The notes under the pieces are model-generated. The model was not told the origin of the DNA, searched no databases, and was given only the letters and a program-made list of their open reading frames with translations. DNA of 64,000 bases from Paraphysomonas bandaiensis (taxonomy: Eukaryota; Chrysophyceae). The DNA lies in contig CBFFRP010000430.1 of the NCBI GenBank assembly GCA_965644295.1, positions 186,001 through 250,000 on the forward strand, written 5' to 3'. A program made the translations under genes and the position numbers. Of the stretch, positions 1 to 9,753 are shown piece after piece. Positions within the stretch are counted from its first letter, which is position 1. Each line of letters starts with the position of its first letter.

Positions 1-584
1 TTACAGCATCATGAGTGTGTCATCAGTCTTACAGCATCATGAGTGTGTCATCAGTCTTACAGCATCATGAGTGTGTCATCAGCCTTACAGCATCATGAGT
101 GTGTCATCAGCCTTACAGTATCATGAGTGTGTCATCAGTCTTACAGCATCATGAGGAGGAGTGTGTCATCAGTCTTACAGCATCATGAGTGTGTCATCAG
201 TCTTACAGTATCATGAGTGTGTCATCAGCCTTACAGCATCATGAGTGTGTCATCAGCCTTACAGTATCATGAGTGTGTCGTCAGTCTTACAGCATCATGA
301 GTGTGTCATCAGTCTTACAGCATCATGAGTGTGTCATCAGCCTTACAGCATCATGAGTGTGTCATCAGTCTTACAGCATCATGAGTGTGTCATCAGCCTT
401 ACAGCATCATGAGTGTGTCATCAGCCTTACAGTATCATGAGTGTGTCATCAGTCTTACGGCATCATGAGTGTGTCATCAGTCTTACAGCATCATGAGTGT
501 GTCATCAGCCTTACAGCATCATGAGTGTGTCATCAGCCTTACAGTATCATGAGTGTGTCATCAGTCTTACAGCATCATGAGTGT
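1..584. repeat. 28-bp minisatellite array, about 21 copies
   Basis: Tandem units of 28 bp begin TTACAGCATCATGAGTGTGT and end CATCAGTC or CATCAGCC. Units vary mainly at two places (CAT/TAT and GTC/GCC), and one unit near 145 carries a 6-bp insertion. Because 28 is not a multiple of three, each frame meets a TGA every three units, so the array does not code for a long repeat protein. It runs to the window edge, so its true length is unknown. Its last unit overlaps the first exon of the downstream SWIM gene. Confidence 0.95.
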
Positions 585-1406
585 AGAGGTTCATTGGTAA
601 GTATAACGACTCATGGATTATTCATCATTAACAGCGAATAAATTTTTATAGGTACGTGAACTCAAAGAGGAACTTGTTCATTATTGATTATACGAGGGAG
701 AACAGAATGTGCAAATCTTATATAGATATGTTTCATTCCGTCAAAAGGAAAGATCGACTTTCACTGGGGGAATGTAGGGAGAGGTGTAGTATTGTACTTA
801 TGCGTCTGAATAGAGTACTAATCATTCTGTAACAGATTTCTCAGTATGTATGTTGTTCGAGAGGTTCCCTACAAAGTGAAGCGCAGAACCTGCACCTCTC
901 TTGTTTGTAGCTGCCCTAGGTTTTGGGACAATGGTCGATACTGCCCCCACTCGCTAGCAGTACATCACTTGAGAGGTATGGGTAGTACATTTCTTTGTTA
1001 ATTATATTTCTTAATATTGCCACCAGGGGACATTGATGTGAAGCACATGTCCAGCTCGATCAGGCCTGCTAGGAAACGCAGCCGGCCTCGCAATGCAGCA
1101 AAAGCTTTAATCAATGATGAATCCATTGATGTCATGGCCCTCAAGCCAGGGAACTGGAAGAATACGTACGTTCGCCACCCCCAGTACCTGAATGGTATGT
1201 GCGTAGATTACCGCGTAGTGGCGAATCACAAGAATGAAAAACTCCTTCGATGGCAGTGTCGGTTCTCGGATGCCCCTGATGACATACTTCCATACCCTAA
1301 GATTGTTGGGTTCGATGCCCATGAAATGAAGGAGGCTGTCGAACTTCACCGGACTTGGTCACGAGAAACTGCGCATTTCTCGTTCGATTGCGAAGACGAA
1401 ATGTGA
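577..1406 (+). CDS. SWIM zinc-finger protein, 4 exons, possibly 5'-truncated
   Basis: Proposed exons are 577-596, 652-783, 836-975 and 1027-1406. They join in frame to 223 residues ending at TGA. Introns are 51-55 bp with good splice ends (GTAAGT at 597, TATAG at 651, AACAG at 835, CCAG at 1026). The third exon encodes CSCPRFWDNGRYCPH, which fits the SWIM pattern CxCx(n)CxH. SWIM fingers occur in MULE-type transposases, in plant FAR1-like factors and in some E3 or recombination proteins. The C-terminal exon (about 126 residues) has no domain I recognise. The only in-frame ATG upstream (577) lies in the last unit of the minisatellite, so the native 5' exons may have been replaced by, or lie beyond, the array. 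It could be a domesticated or decayed transposase fragment. The exon model is inferred; the SWIM motif is seen directly. Confidence 0.6.
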
Positions 1407-1488
1407 TGCATTGCATGTGTACAATAGATGCATTTGTATTAATTGATGGCTAGAGTATGCTCCCATGTTTGAGTAGAAGTTATTATTT

Positions 1489-1652
1489 TTGACTAGGTGA
1501 ATACCTTAAAACACCTAGTCAACCTAGTCATTGTAAACTGAAAATATGAATTATTAAATGACTAGGTTTTTCACCTACTTGACTAGGTTTTTACACCAAT
1601 TTTGGTGTGACTAGGTAGTTCAACCATTTTGACTAGGTTGAATAATACATCC
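1489..1652. repeat. Dispersed AT-rich repeat with GACTAGGT motifs, copy 1
   Basis: The motif GACTAGGT or its complement ACCTAGTC occurs seven times or so in 160 bp, in both orientations. At its left end the arms TGACTAGGT and ACCTAGTCA flank a short spacer, and CACCAATTTTGGTG inside it is a palindrome. Positions 1548-1652 are clearly related to 58561-58670, about 57 kb away. It looks like a short non-autonomous element. There are no open frames in it. Confidence 0.7.
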
Positions 1653-2760
1653 CCACAAGCTTGTGCTTCTTCATAATCAGATTTTCAATGATAAATAAAT
1701 AGGTTTGCTCGCGTAATGTGTACTTTACTGTTTCTTATCTGACAGCTACGATATATAAGAGCAAGAAGTCGCTTAAATACCTATATTTACTTTCACTACT
1801 CCTTATTCTTGATGCTCTGTGCACATTTATTTTGTCAACTTCTGTTATGTACTATATACGAGGAATAGCAGTTAGCAATTCTATTACTTGAGAAATTAAA
1901 ATACGATTACTTACCTGAGAAGTTGCTGGTTGCTAAGCTAAGAACTAAGTAAAAATATTTCATTGTTGTTATTATTGACTATAAACAACAGGATGAAGCT
2001 TGTACAATTGGGGAGTAGAGACTAAAGAGGGGCTTCCCTCCCCCCGCCGTTTTTAGTACTGATTCAGTCAATAAAGTACTGATTAATTGATATGATCCTT
2101 CCAGGGATATAGTCCATGATCCATGAACACCAGAATAGAATCGTAGGTGTACATACGTGGAGGCTTCGCTGTATCTTTCGCTGTATATGTATCAAGTTGT
2201 TTGACAAAGTACACTTGCTTATGTAGGTGACAACTATATATTAGCTTGCCCTACTATAAGACATTGTGAAAAATAATTTTCACTTTACTCCTTGCATGGT
2301 TTTGAGCGTAACTAGTAACTAGCGACCAGTCAGTTCGAGATCAGTCAAATAAGTTGATAAAATATTGTAGCATGATACATGAGCAGGACACAAAACTATT
2401 CGATTAGAAGCCCGATTCTTCAACAGTATGAAATACTTAGACGAATGAGAGATACATTTCGGGTAGTAACTCTAAAATAAAAGCAGCGTCAGCAACAACA
2501 AGAAATTTCTTTATTACCATATCCCGAGATACCACATAGAAATTATATTCCCACATTAGATAAAGCAAAAAGGTTGACGTCTTATAATTCTCCACGCCAA
2601 CTACTACCCACTATCCACAATAATGTACAGAAATTGAGTGGTGTGAAGTCTCTCTCCTGCGCAGACAGTCAATCTCAGAACACCCCTGGGTCTCTTTCAT
2701 GGTCATCTCTGGGTCCAATTTCTAAAGCGATCACAGATACAAGTAGCATTATTACATGAT
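1653..2760. other. Intergenic, no gene recognised
   Basis: This AT-rich stretch lies between the SWIM gene and the ATRAP-like gene. The only open frame, 2574-2759 on the plus strand, starts without ATG and lies just past the stop of the minus-strand gene, so it is probably that gene's 3' untranslated region. I found no exon with convincing splice sites and no RNA gene. Confidence 0.5.
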
Positions 2761-3553
2761 TTATTCGACACAGAAATATTTACCATCATCGTCGTGGTGT
2801 GACATGATTCCGCGGCTGACCCCACCGCTAGGAGGATCATAGTATGAATCAGCACGACCACCAGATTTTGACTGGGCATATCCTATTGGACAACAATCGG
2901 TTATTGAAATAATAACGTCAGATATTAATATGTTTTGGTGTACCAAGTGTGTCATATGCGCTTTGGCCCATGCTAGTATCCATGCTGTATGCACCTCCTA
3001 AGGAAGAAAAGAAATGCGTTGCCGAGTAAAGCGCTGCCAGCTACACCACACTGTTCTCAATAGCTAATGACACATTTCCATTCACACACCTTGGTAAAAA
3101 GGGAGAACACTAGCATTGTCAAAGCGAACTTAAAAGTTGATCCATTTCCTTCAGACCCTAATAAAAGATTAGCACAAGACCATATGAATACATTCACACA
3201 AACCATATAAGGCACAATATATCACGTCCAAAAATATTGATAAGAATAGAAAACATATCAATCTGTTGATAAGATATTATTAATCTCATTAGATATGCTT
3301 AATTGATAGATACCCAAAAGTAGCCCGTCCATGTTTACTAAATGCACAATATGCCCCCCAAAAACCCAATACAACATTGTATGATGGGAATGAATATTCT
3401 GCACTGACTTGTGTTAACATTCCACAAAAAACAAGTATCCATGATGCACGTTCCACATTAGATGAGCATTCTGTTCATAAGGTTGATAGTTAGTGTGTAA
3501 TAAGATGTATGTCAAGGTAGAATAGACATACTTTTTATTAACTCTTCATCCAT
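2761..3553 (-). CDS. ATRAP (AGTRAP)-like four-helix membrane protein
   Basis: Five exons on the minus strand, 3532-3553, 3314-3470, 3204-3262, 3090-3157 and 2761-2997, join in frame to 180 residues. Introns are 41-92 bp with clean GT...AG ends (GTATGT donor for intron 1). The protein has hydrophobic segments near residues 17-35, 38-55, 62-82 and 95-115, then a Ser/Gly-rich hydrophilic tail. The segment SIFLDVIYCALYG followed by a FxLTMLVFSLFTK stretch parallels TIFLDIVHISIFY and the next helix of type-1 angiotensin II receptor-associated protein. In animals that protein sits in endomembranes and promotes receptor internalisation. A role here is unknown. Family assignment rests on my recall of the animal protein; the exon structure is strong because every phase fits. 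Confidence 0.7.
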
Positions 3554-3644
3554 TTGAATTACTTAAATTATTAATATCAGTTGAGGGTTATGTCTAGATA
3601 TATTGAGATCCTGCTGTGTATATAATGAGATGTGTTTAATGAAT

Positions 3645-3730
3645 GTGTATGTATGTATGTATGTATGTATGTATGTATGTATGTATGTATGTATGTATGT
3701 ATGTATGTGAGTGTGTATATATATATATAT
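3645..3730. repeat. (GTAT)n and (TA)n microsatellite
   Basis: About 16 perfect GTAT units are followed by a short TA run. It lies in the promoter region of the minus-strand ATRAP-like gene and upstream of the tRNA pair. Confidence 0.95.
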
Positions 3731-3851
3731 GTGAGCTATCTATAGCAATTCTACGCACCTTCTTTCTTATTATTCTATCCGTTATGATATATATTGAAGA
3801 ATTATAGAAATGGTTTTATATATTATATATAAAGTGGGGAATTATCAGCAA

Positions 3852-3923
3852 GCGGGGATAGCTCAGCGGTAGAGCAATTGATTGCAGCTCAATAGGCCAT
3901 TGGTTCGAATCCGATTTCTCGCT
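3852..3923 (+). tRNA. tRNA-Cys (GCA), copy 1
   Basis: A 72-nt cloverleaf can be folded by eye. The acceptor GCGGGGA pairs with TTCTCGC (two G-U pairs), with U8-A9, D stem GCTC/GAGC, anticodon stem ATTGA/TCAAT with loop TTGCAGC (anticodon GCA), T stem ATTGG/CCGAT around TTCGAAT, and discriminator T73, the identity base for cysteine. GGTTCGAATCC is a perfect internal B box. A six-T terminator for RNA polymerase III follows at about 3929. There is no intron. Confidence 0.95.
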
Positions 3924-4024
3924 TCTCCTTTTTTGGTTTTGAGCTATGATCTTATGATATCCTACATAACAAAATACAATGAGAGAATATATATAATGTA
4001 ATTTTAGCCGGCAGCTGATAGCAA

Positions 4025-4096
4025 GCGGGGATAGCTCAGCGGTAGAGCAATTGATTGCAGCTCAATAGGCCATTGGTTCGAATCCGATTTCTCGCT
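4025..4096 (+). tRNA. tRNA-Cys (GCA), copy 2
   Basis: The 72 nt are identical to the copy 173 bp upstream and show the same cloverleaf, GCA anticodon and T73. Flanks are mostly different apart from a few bases on each side (GCA before, TTCTxCTTTTTT after), so this is a local gene duplication with diverged spacers. A T-run terminator follows at about 4101. Confidence 0.95.
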
Positions 4097-4409
4097 TCTT
4101 CTTTTTTGGGTTTTTACAACAAATTTCCACCAAAAAGCCTAAGAAAACCAAAACATATGTCTATATATCCTAATATTCACATCTAATTTCTGGAAAATTA
4201 GCTGCTTTTAAATGTGCGGTGGGGAACAAGGCGTAAAATAGTGGCTTGGGATTCTTTTTCTTTGCTACCATACTCTCCATATACACACATATAAAAAGGG
4301 TGGTTGTGAAGATATTATACTATCAAGTACATTCCTGATCATTCCAATCGAATAATTTGTTGTTCCATATATATTTATATCACATTCAATCAATAACTTG
4401 TTCTTCAAA

Positions 4410-5271
4410 ATGATGTACAGCAGATCTGCATTGAGTTTGGTTCGTAGAAGTGTTGCAAGAGGAGTCACTGTGCCTCTTCTTAGACTTTCTCCCACTGTTT
4501 TACACGCCCCTAGATGTCAGTTTTCTACTAATGCCTCAGAGAGTGGCATTCAGCTCGCTGAAGTTCTAACTGGCGAAATACTTCATGAAACAGCTAATGC
4601 TGAAGGTGTTAATTCCTGCTATTTTTATAGTGTTGTAATGCTATATTATAGTTGACGAGGACTATGAAGACGTCAAGACCCTGATAGAGAAGACATTCAA
4701 GATTACTGACAAGGAGGGCTTGGGAGAGGTTATCTTGGAGAGAAAGTACAAAGATGAGCTTATTACTGTGAAATTTGATTGCCAAGATGAGGTCGAAGAC
4801 CATGACACTGATTCTGGATATGACGATATTGAGAATGAGCTCAGGCAGAAGTCTGAAGTCACAGTTAGATCAGATGAAATCCCGGATGTTGAGGATGTCC
4901 CCAACACTTTTGGTATTAATTTTGAAGTTACTGTCCAAAAGGGTGAAACAAAGGTTGTTTTTAACTGTGTTGCCTCCCACTGTGTGACAATTGAGAATGT
5001 GCGCTTCGTCCCGGCCGGTACCCCCGATAACGCTGTCAATCTATACCACGGACCCCGCTACCTTGACTTGGACGAGAAAGTCAGAGAAGGTTGTACTTCT
5101 TCTCTTTGTTGATATGTTGCTTACATTGTTTGCTTAGGCTTCCAAGATTATCTCACCGAGAGAAAAATCGATGAGGACTTCAGCTACTATGTTGTTTCTG
5201 CCGCAAGATACAAGGAAGAACGCGAATATGTCAACTGGTTGCAAAAGATCACTGAGTTTTTGGAGGCCTAA
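4410..5271 (+). CDS. MAM33/p32 (C1QBP) family mitochondrial matrix protein
   Basis: Exons 4410-4605, 4652-5089 and 5138-5271 give 255 residues; both introns are phase 1 and under 50 bp. The protein opens with an Arg/Ser-rich presequence (SLVRRSVARG...), as expected for mitochondrial import. It then shows the acidic p32 pattern: an N-terminal helix (HETANAEVDEDYED), a long beta region with FEVTVQKGETKVVFNC, acidic loops, and a C-terminal pair of helices ending YVNWLQKITEFLEA. In fungi and animals the family forms acidic doughnut trimers in the matrix and supports mitochondrial translation and ribosome assembly. ATG-ATG at 4410/4413 gives two possible starts; I chose the first. Length matches the family (about 250-280). 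Confidence 0.9.
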
Positions 5272-6006
5272 GAACTTGTATTGATATGTGGCATGGTGCA
5301 CAACAAACTAATGATTTCGTAATAAAAGTATCATAGTTATATCAACATATTTGTCAGTGATTATTGCACACAACACGTATAAGTTACACATAATATTCAT
5401 ACGTTAACCACGGCTTCGCTAGTAAACTTAGCGTAGTAAAATCAGAAGTTAAATTTGTTTACAATGCAATCACCAGATTTCGACTGTTCATTTGGATATA
5501 TTACTTCAGTGAAATTATGTACTCTATGCATGAAATATATTACATATTACACACGGTAGAAACATTTTCCATAGGTTTTACAAAACACAGGGCCCGAATA
5601 GATACTACTATAACATATATCTAAATTCTTATTCTAGATTCTAGTATTTCTGGCTTCCCGAATTCTTACTTCTACGTGACCCACACCCAGTAGGTAAGGA
5701 CAATTATATTAAACTACAAAATTCTCTATGATTACACAGGGATTGTTTACACAGGACTACACACATCACTGAGATAAAGAAATATATAGAAACTGTAGTT
5801 AAAATGTAATGATCCTGAGTATTAACGTCATGTCCTTATCACGCATAATTGAATGTCAAATCCAATACACCATACACCGGGGCTCTTTCTAGCACAAATA
5901 AAATCGAAATGGTAACACAACCAACTAAGCTTGTTCGTTACGAGTAAATATACGCTAATCTACAACACTTAAGCATTTCTGATATACATTGGGATCACAC
6001 GCTACT
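5272..6006. other. Intergenic between convergent genes, nothing recognised
   Basis: This AT-rich gap holds the 3' ends of MAM33 and of the minus-strand gene that follows. AATAAA-like TAATAAAAG lies about 50 bp past the MAM33 stop. I see no splice-consistent exon, RNA gene or clear repeat. Confidence 0.5.
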
Positions 6007-6384
6007 CTAGAGCCTCACACGCTGCGATATCCACGACTCTGTTGAGGATGACTCAAAACTACTCTGAGATAAACTAATCTGCGTTTCACGAGGAGCTTTC
6101 AATGGGTAAAACACTAAACTCGATTGCTCAGTATCTTTCCGTTTACGATGACTTTGGTTTTCTTTTGGCTCTTTCTTTACCGTGTTTACAGTAGATTGAA
6201 GTTCTTCATCAACGACTAGTACATGATCTAGTTCTTCTTCAAGTGAGTCATGAACAGGAGATAGAAGACGTGGAGATGGATCAACTGTAGTTGGTTTCTT
6301 CTTTTTACTGTATGTCCTTAAAACTTTATTATTATTTTCAATAATCTCTTCAGGTGGCATTGTTTTTGTAAACTGATTTTCCAT
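6007..6384 (-). CDS. Small charged protein of unknown function
   Basis: An uninterrupted frame of 125 residues starts at ATG 6384. It is low in hydrophobic residues and has a basic patch (VLRTYSKKKK), an acidic middle (EEELDHVLVVDEELQ), a second basic patch (SHRKRKD) and a Ser-rich tail. Such composition is typical of disordered nuclear proteins, but I recognise no domain. The two basic patches could be nuclear localisation signals. The frame is longer than chance would favour in AT-rich DNA, and codon use looks normal, but there is no homology evidence, so it may be spurious. Confidence 0.4.
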   Translation of the reverse strand: MENQFTKTMPPEEIIENNNKVLRTYSKKKKPTTVDPSPRLLSPVHDSLEEELDHVLVVDEELQSTVNTVKKEPKENQSHRKRKDTEQSSLVFYPLKAPRETQISLSQSSFESSSTESWISQRVRL

Positions 6385-6411
6385 ATAGCAATACGTGTAA
6401 TAGCTATTCAA

Positions 6412-7057
6412 TTCACTGGACTTTTATGGATAATATAAATTGCAGTGGGTGTGTATATGAGATAGTTAACATCCATTTAATGCAGTTAATATAACACTGA
6501 TAATGAATGTATGTGTGAAGTACAGTACGAACTAGTTAACGTGTATTTCCATATATATAACAACTGCTGCATCGAAGTTGAAGAAGTTATACTTCGGTGT
6601 CTCTATGAGATACGAGACTCATTTAGAAGTGAAGTGAACATATGCATATCAGCATAGTGTATATATCTAACTTCGATGTGATACTTCATATCAAAGATAC
6701 GCGAACCTTATTACCTCTGCATATATCCATATATAAGATATGTAGAGGATGGAATGGAATCATTGCTAACCGTGTCGTCCGTACCCACAAACCCAGCAGC
6801 GTTGTACTTCCCTACCCGTACATACATACCAAAATAGTATGGTACACTGTACCTATACCAAATGTGTTGGTTCGTATACGATATATACATACATAAACTA
6901 TGATCGTACCTACAGAACTATCAACACGTACGGTGCAGAGTACATCTCCGGTACAGCAGTAGCAGTGGTCCTCATGTACATTCTGGCGCCTTACCACAGA
7001 CAGAACCATATATTTAAGTCAATACATTGAAACCGTATTAACATCACACCATTCATA
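6412..7057. promoter_or_regulatory. Divergent upstream region, AT-rich with TAC-rich repeats
   Basis: This spacer separates the starts of the minus-strand small protein and the plus-strand zinc-ribbon gene, so it must hold both promoters. It contains many ATACATAC/TATATA strings and open frames that are only low-complexity shadows. No specific factor site can be called. Confidence 0.35.
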
Positions 7058-8355
7058 ATGGAGATTGGCTTAATGCAAAGTAGTGATAAGGAAACTACAG
7101 TGAAGAGAGTTGGTGGGCTTCTATTAGAAGGATGGAAGCTTCTTAATATGACATGTCCTATATGTAATAACGCCCTTATGAGTAAAGGAGACAGTTGCTT
7201 ATGTCCACACTGTAATTTACCTGTTGTTAAAGAATCTGATGCTGGAAATAAACTGATCAGTGATGTACCAGTGACTAATGTGAGCCCTGCTGTAGAGACA
7301 GAGTGGATGAGTGACAATAAGCGTAAGCATGAGAGTTTAGAAGATGCCAAGAAGGAGTATGATAAGAGTAGGGCCCATCAGAATCTTGTCAGCTCTAAGA
7401 TTGGCGAAAAACTTTTGCTAGGATGGACTCTACTCTCTGCTGAATGTCCTCAAGCATCATGTGGTGGAGTTCCCCTCATGAGTAAGAAGGGTGGCCCGAA
7501 GTACTGTGTTTCATGTGATAGTACATATGATACTACGAATTCAGTACCCAAGCAAGGTAAGTTGCGAAGATCGTGTTTGTTTATTGATCTACTTTTACTA
7601 GTTTGTATGATGCTCTGTAGTAGCCGTGGCCAAAACGACGGAAGCTGTGCAAAGCGTTGGCAGTCAAAAAGATACAACTGCTGTCGATTACAGCGATATG
7701 ACTTCTGCTCCGTTCCTAGATGATGTTGGAAATATAGTGCCAGATGGGGAGCCTACAGAATGTGCAGATACTAAGCTCATAGAGGAAACCAGCGCACTCA
7801 TCGGCTCAAAACTGATAATAGGTTGGAAATTGCTGGACGCTGTGTGTGAGGGCGCATGCAAGGGCACAGTCCCTCTGATGGTCGACCCCAAGAGAAGTGG
7901 AACGGTAAGTAGAGCTACGTTTAAATCTTCGCTTCTTTATTCTTCTATGTGTGACAGAGGTACTGTGTGAGATGTGGGTACGAGGACGATAAGGCACCTT
8001 CACTGATGTCTCCACGAGTTGAAGCTTCGGAAGCTGAGAGTGTTAGCGATGTAGAAGATACCGACGATGCTGTGATCTCAGCATACAATGAAAAAAGGCG
8101 AAGAGAAGTGACTGCTGCAAGTGTATCTGCGGACGTCCATACTCCCAACGACAGTCTTGCAGGGGCTGTTAACTGCATTCATCAGGTACGGACACATTTT
8201 TCTACCAATGGTGCTTTAATTTATGTACACCGTAGAAAATTACGTGGGCAACCCAGAAGTTGAATGCCACTGTTAACGTTCAGGAATGCACTCAATATGC
8301 GCAACTTATAAAATCTCTTGCAGAAGCACTTGCTGCGTTGAAGTCTGTATCGTAG
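7058..8355 (+). CDS. Triple ZNRD2/p27-type zinc-ribbon protein
   Basis: Exons 7058-7556, 7624-7904, 7958-8185 and 8236-8355 give 375 residues. Three related modules follow one another: LLLEGWKLLNMTCPIC...CLCPHC (about 22-55), LLLGWTLLSAECPQASC...YCVSC (about 118-155) and LIIGWKLLDAVCEGAC...RYCVRC (about 215-255). This is the pattern of the autoantigen p27 / ZNRD2 (SSSCA1) family: a LLxGW helix before a Cys4 zinc ribbon. Human ZNRD2 has one copy, and here there are three. The third ribbon is split by intron 2. The C-terminal exon encodes an amphipathic helix (LIKSLAEALAALKSV) like the one ending ZNRD2. ZNRD2 is linked to mitosis and centromere antibodies, but its biochemistry is poorly known. 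The acceptor at 7620/7623 is a TAG-TAG (NAGNAG) site, so an isoform with one extra residue is possible. Confidence 0.85.
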
Positions 8356-8420
8356 AAATGCATTTGAAATATAGCTGTAATAAGATTGCATATTGAGCTT
8401 TTATATCTTCTTTCGAGAAA

Positions 8421-8485
8421 AGTTCCACTGCAAGCACTATGTTCGCCGTGGTATTAAATCAATCGTTACATAGCATGCCCCCATC
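8421..8485. repeat. 65-bp dispersed repeat, copy A
   Basis: These 65 bases, starting AGTTCCACTGCAAGCACTAT and ending GCATGCCCCCATC, occur again without a mismatch at 9386-9450. Copy A is not flanked by the 38-bp repeats that border copy B. It lies just past the zinc-ribbon gene. Confidence 0.95.
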
Positions 8486-8502
8486 TAGTTATATTTAACC
8501 AC

Positions 8503-8603
8503 GGGCAATAAGGAGGCTATATCGTCCCGCGCTCAAAATTTTGAAACGAGGGCGAAAAGCCCGAGTTTTAAAATTTAGACAAGGGACAATACTCCTTATC
8601 CCT
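8503..8603. repeat. Nested hairpin (foldback) sequence
   Basis: The outer arms GGG..ATAAGGAG (8503-8515) and CTCCTTATCCC (8592-8602) are complementary. Inner segments with GTCCC/GGGAC and AAAATTTT/AAATTT also pair, and the tip GGGCGAAAAGCCC forms a tight hairpin. The whole 100 bp could fold into one long imperfect stem. It is either a MITE-like foldback or a structured RNA. No protein is encoded. Confidence 0.6.
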
Positions 8604-8820
8604 AGGTTAGATTGTAGCTTATCCTCATGACGTTGAAAAGTTAATATTAGATTGTATAGCTATTTGTAGCATGCTTGCTGTATTAAGAAATAGATGTTCC
8701 CTGATTAACATTAATAACACAAATGAGAACTCATATGTTTCAAATCAATGATATGTATACACTGTAAGTGTGATGATAAACGTAAACAGTTGAAGGTGAA
8801 AGAGAGGCCTCTTATTGCCT

Positions 8821-9347
8821 TAATTAGCATCATCATCATATTTATATACAGCAGGCTTTACCTCTGCAAGTTGCACCTGATCGGAAGATGTGTGTATGAT
8901 ATGAGACACACAATATCCTGAGATGCACGATATGGCTCAAACCCTGAAAGAACTGGTGCCACTGCTCCTAACCACCTATATAGCATCAGATATGGTACTT
9001 AAACTCTCCTGTAATATTCTTGAAGTTGTTTCGAAGTCCTCGATATGAAGACAGATCACTTGCACTGACATCGTTGTGATCTTCTACAGCAGTCGAAGGA
9101 TGGAATATAACCTGGAGTTAGATGATCTGCTCTTGATATTTGGCTCATGATTGTGGTTTATCTATAATTGTGTACTATAATGAAATCACGTACATATGAC
9201 TGTCATTATCATAATGAAGATAGAAGTGAGCTTCTGTTGAACCGAATATTGAAGTTGAATGTCTATATTTGCCCGGTGCTGATATGAGTGCCCTGTTGAG
9301 TCAAAATCAGGTCAAGAATAAGCTCATTTTGAGACAAAATGGGGATA
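8821..9347 (-). other. Unresolved coding-like segments on the minus strand
   Basis: On the minus strand several open stretches abut possible splice sites, for example a segment at about 9100-9000 reading EDHNDVSASDLSSYRG and one at about 8965-8915 reading GAVAPVLSGFEPYRASQD. I could not join them with introns of the usual length; the intervals needed would be 23-35 bp. They may be a decayed gene or chance frames in AT-rich DNA. No function is suggested. Confidence 0.25.
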
Positions 9348-9488
9348 ATATCATAACCTGATCAGTACTTTATTTTTGGTAGAACAGTTCCACTGCAAGC
9401 ACTATGTTCGCCGTGGTATTAAATCAATCGTTACATAGCATGCCCCCATCATATCATAACCTGATCAGTACTTTATGTTTGGTAGAAC
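9348..9488. repeat. 65-bp repeat copy B between 38-bp direct repeats
   Basis: The 65-bp unit (9386-9450) is identical to 8421-8485 and is bracketed by two 38-bp direct repeats (9348-9385 and 9451-9488) that differ at one base and start ATATCATAACCTGATCAGTA. The arrangement R-X-R, with X also present alone about 1 kb away, suggests an insertion or conversion event that duplicated the target. Confidence 0.9.
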
Positions 9489-9565
9489 GCAAGCAATACT
9501 AGCTAATCAGTAATAAAACTTGCTTTTTATAATACTAAAGTACTCAGCCAGAATCCTGCTATTAC

Positions 9566-9607
9566 TGTTCTCTGTTACAACAGTTCTTAATGTTGTAACA
9601 GAGAACA
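9566..9607. repeat. Perfect 17-bp inverted repeat, 8-nt loop
   Basis: TGTTCTCTGTTACAACA at 9566-9582 is exactly complementary to 9591-9607, with GTTCTTAA between. The hairpin would be very stable for this AT-rich context. It lies 150 bp beyond the stop of the minus-strand phosphatase, so it could sit in that gene's 3' region. Confidence 0.9.
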
Positions 9608-9753
9608 ATGGTTTTATGTCTCTAAGGTGGTAATCTGTACTGTGATCATAAACAATTCAGTGTTCGACGAATTTGACATCATGGTGTCCATTTTGACAAA
9701 AAGATTGAACGAGTGATCAATTCATCCTGGTTACAATAGTTGACTATTTACTC

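Noticed and set aside
1-584. CRISPR-like array
   Set aside because: The units are contiguous 28-bp tandem repeats without unique spacers, and the surroundings are eukaryotic.
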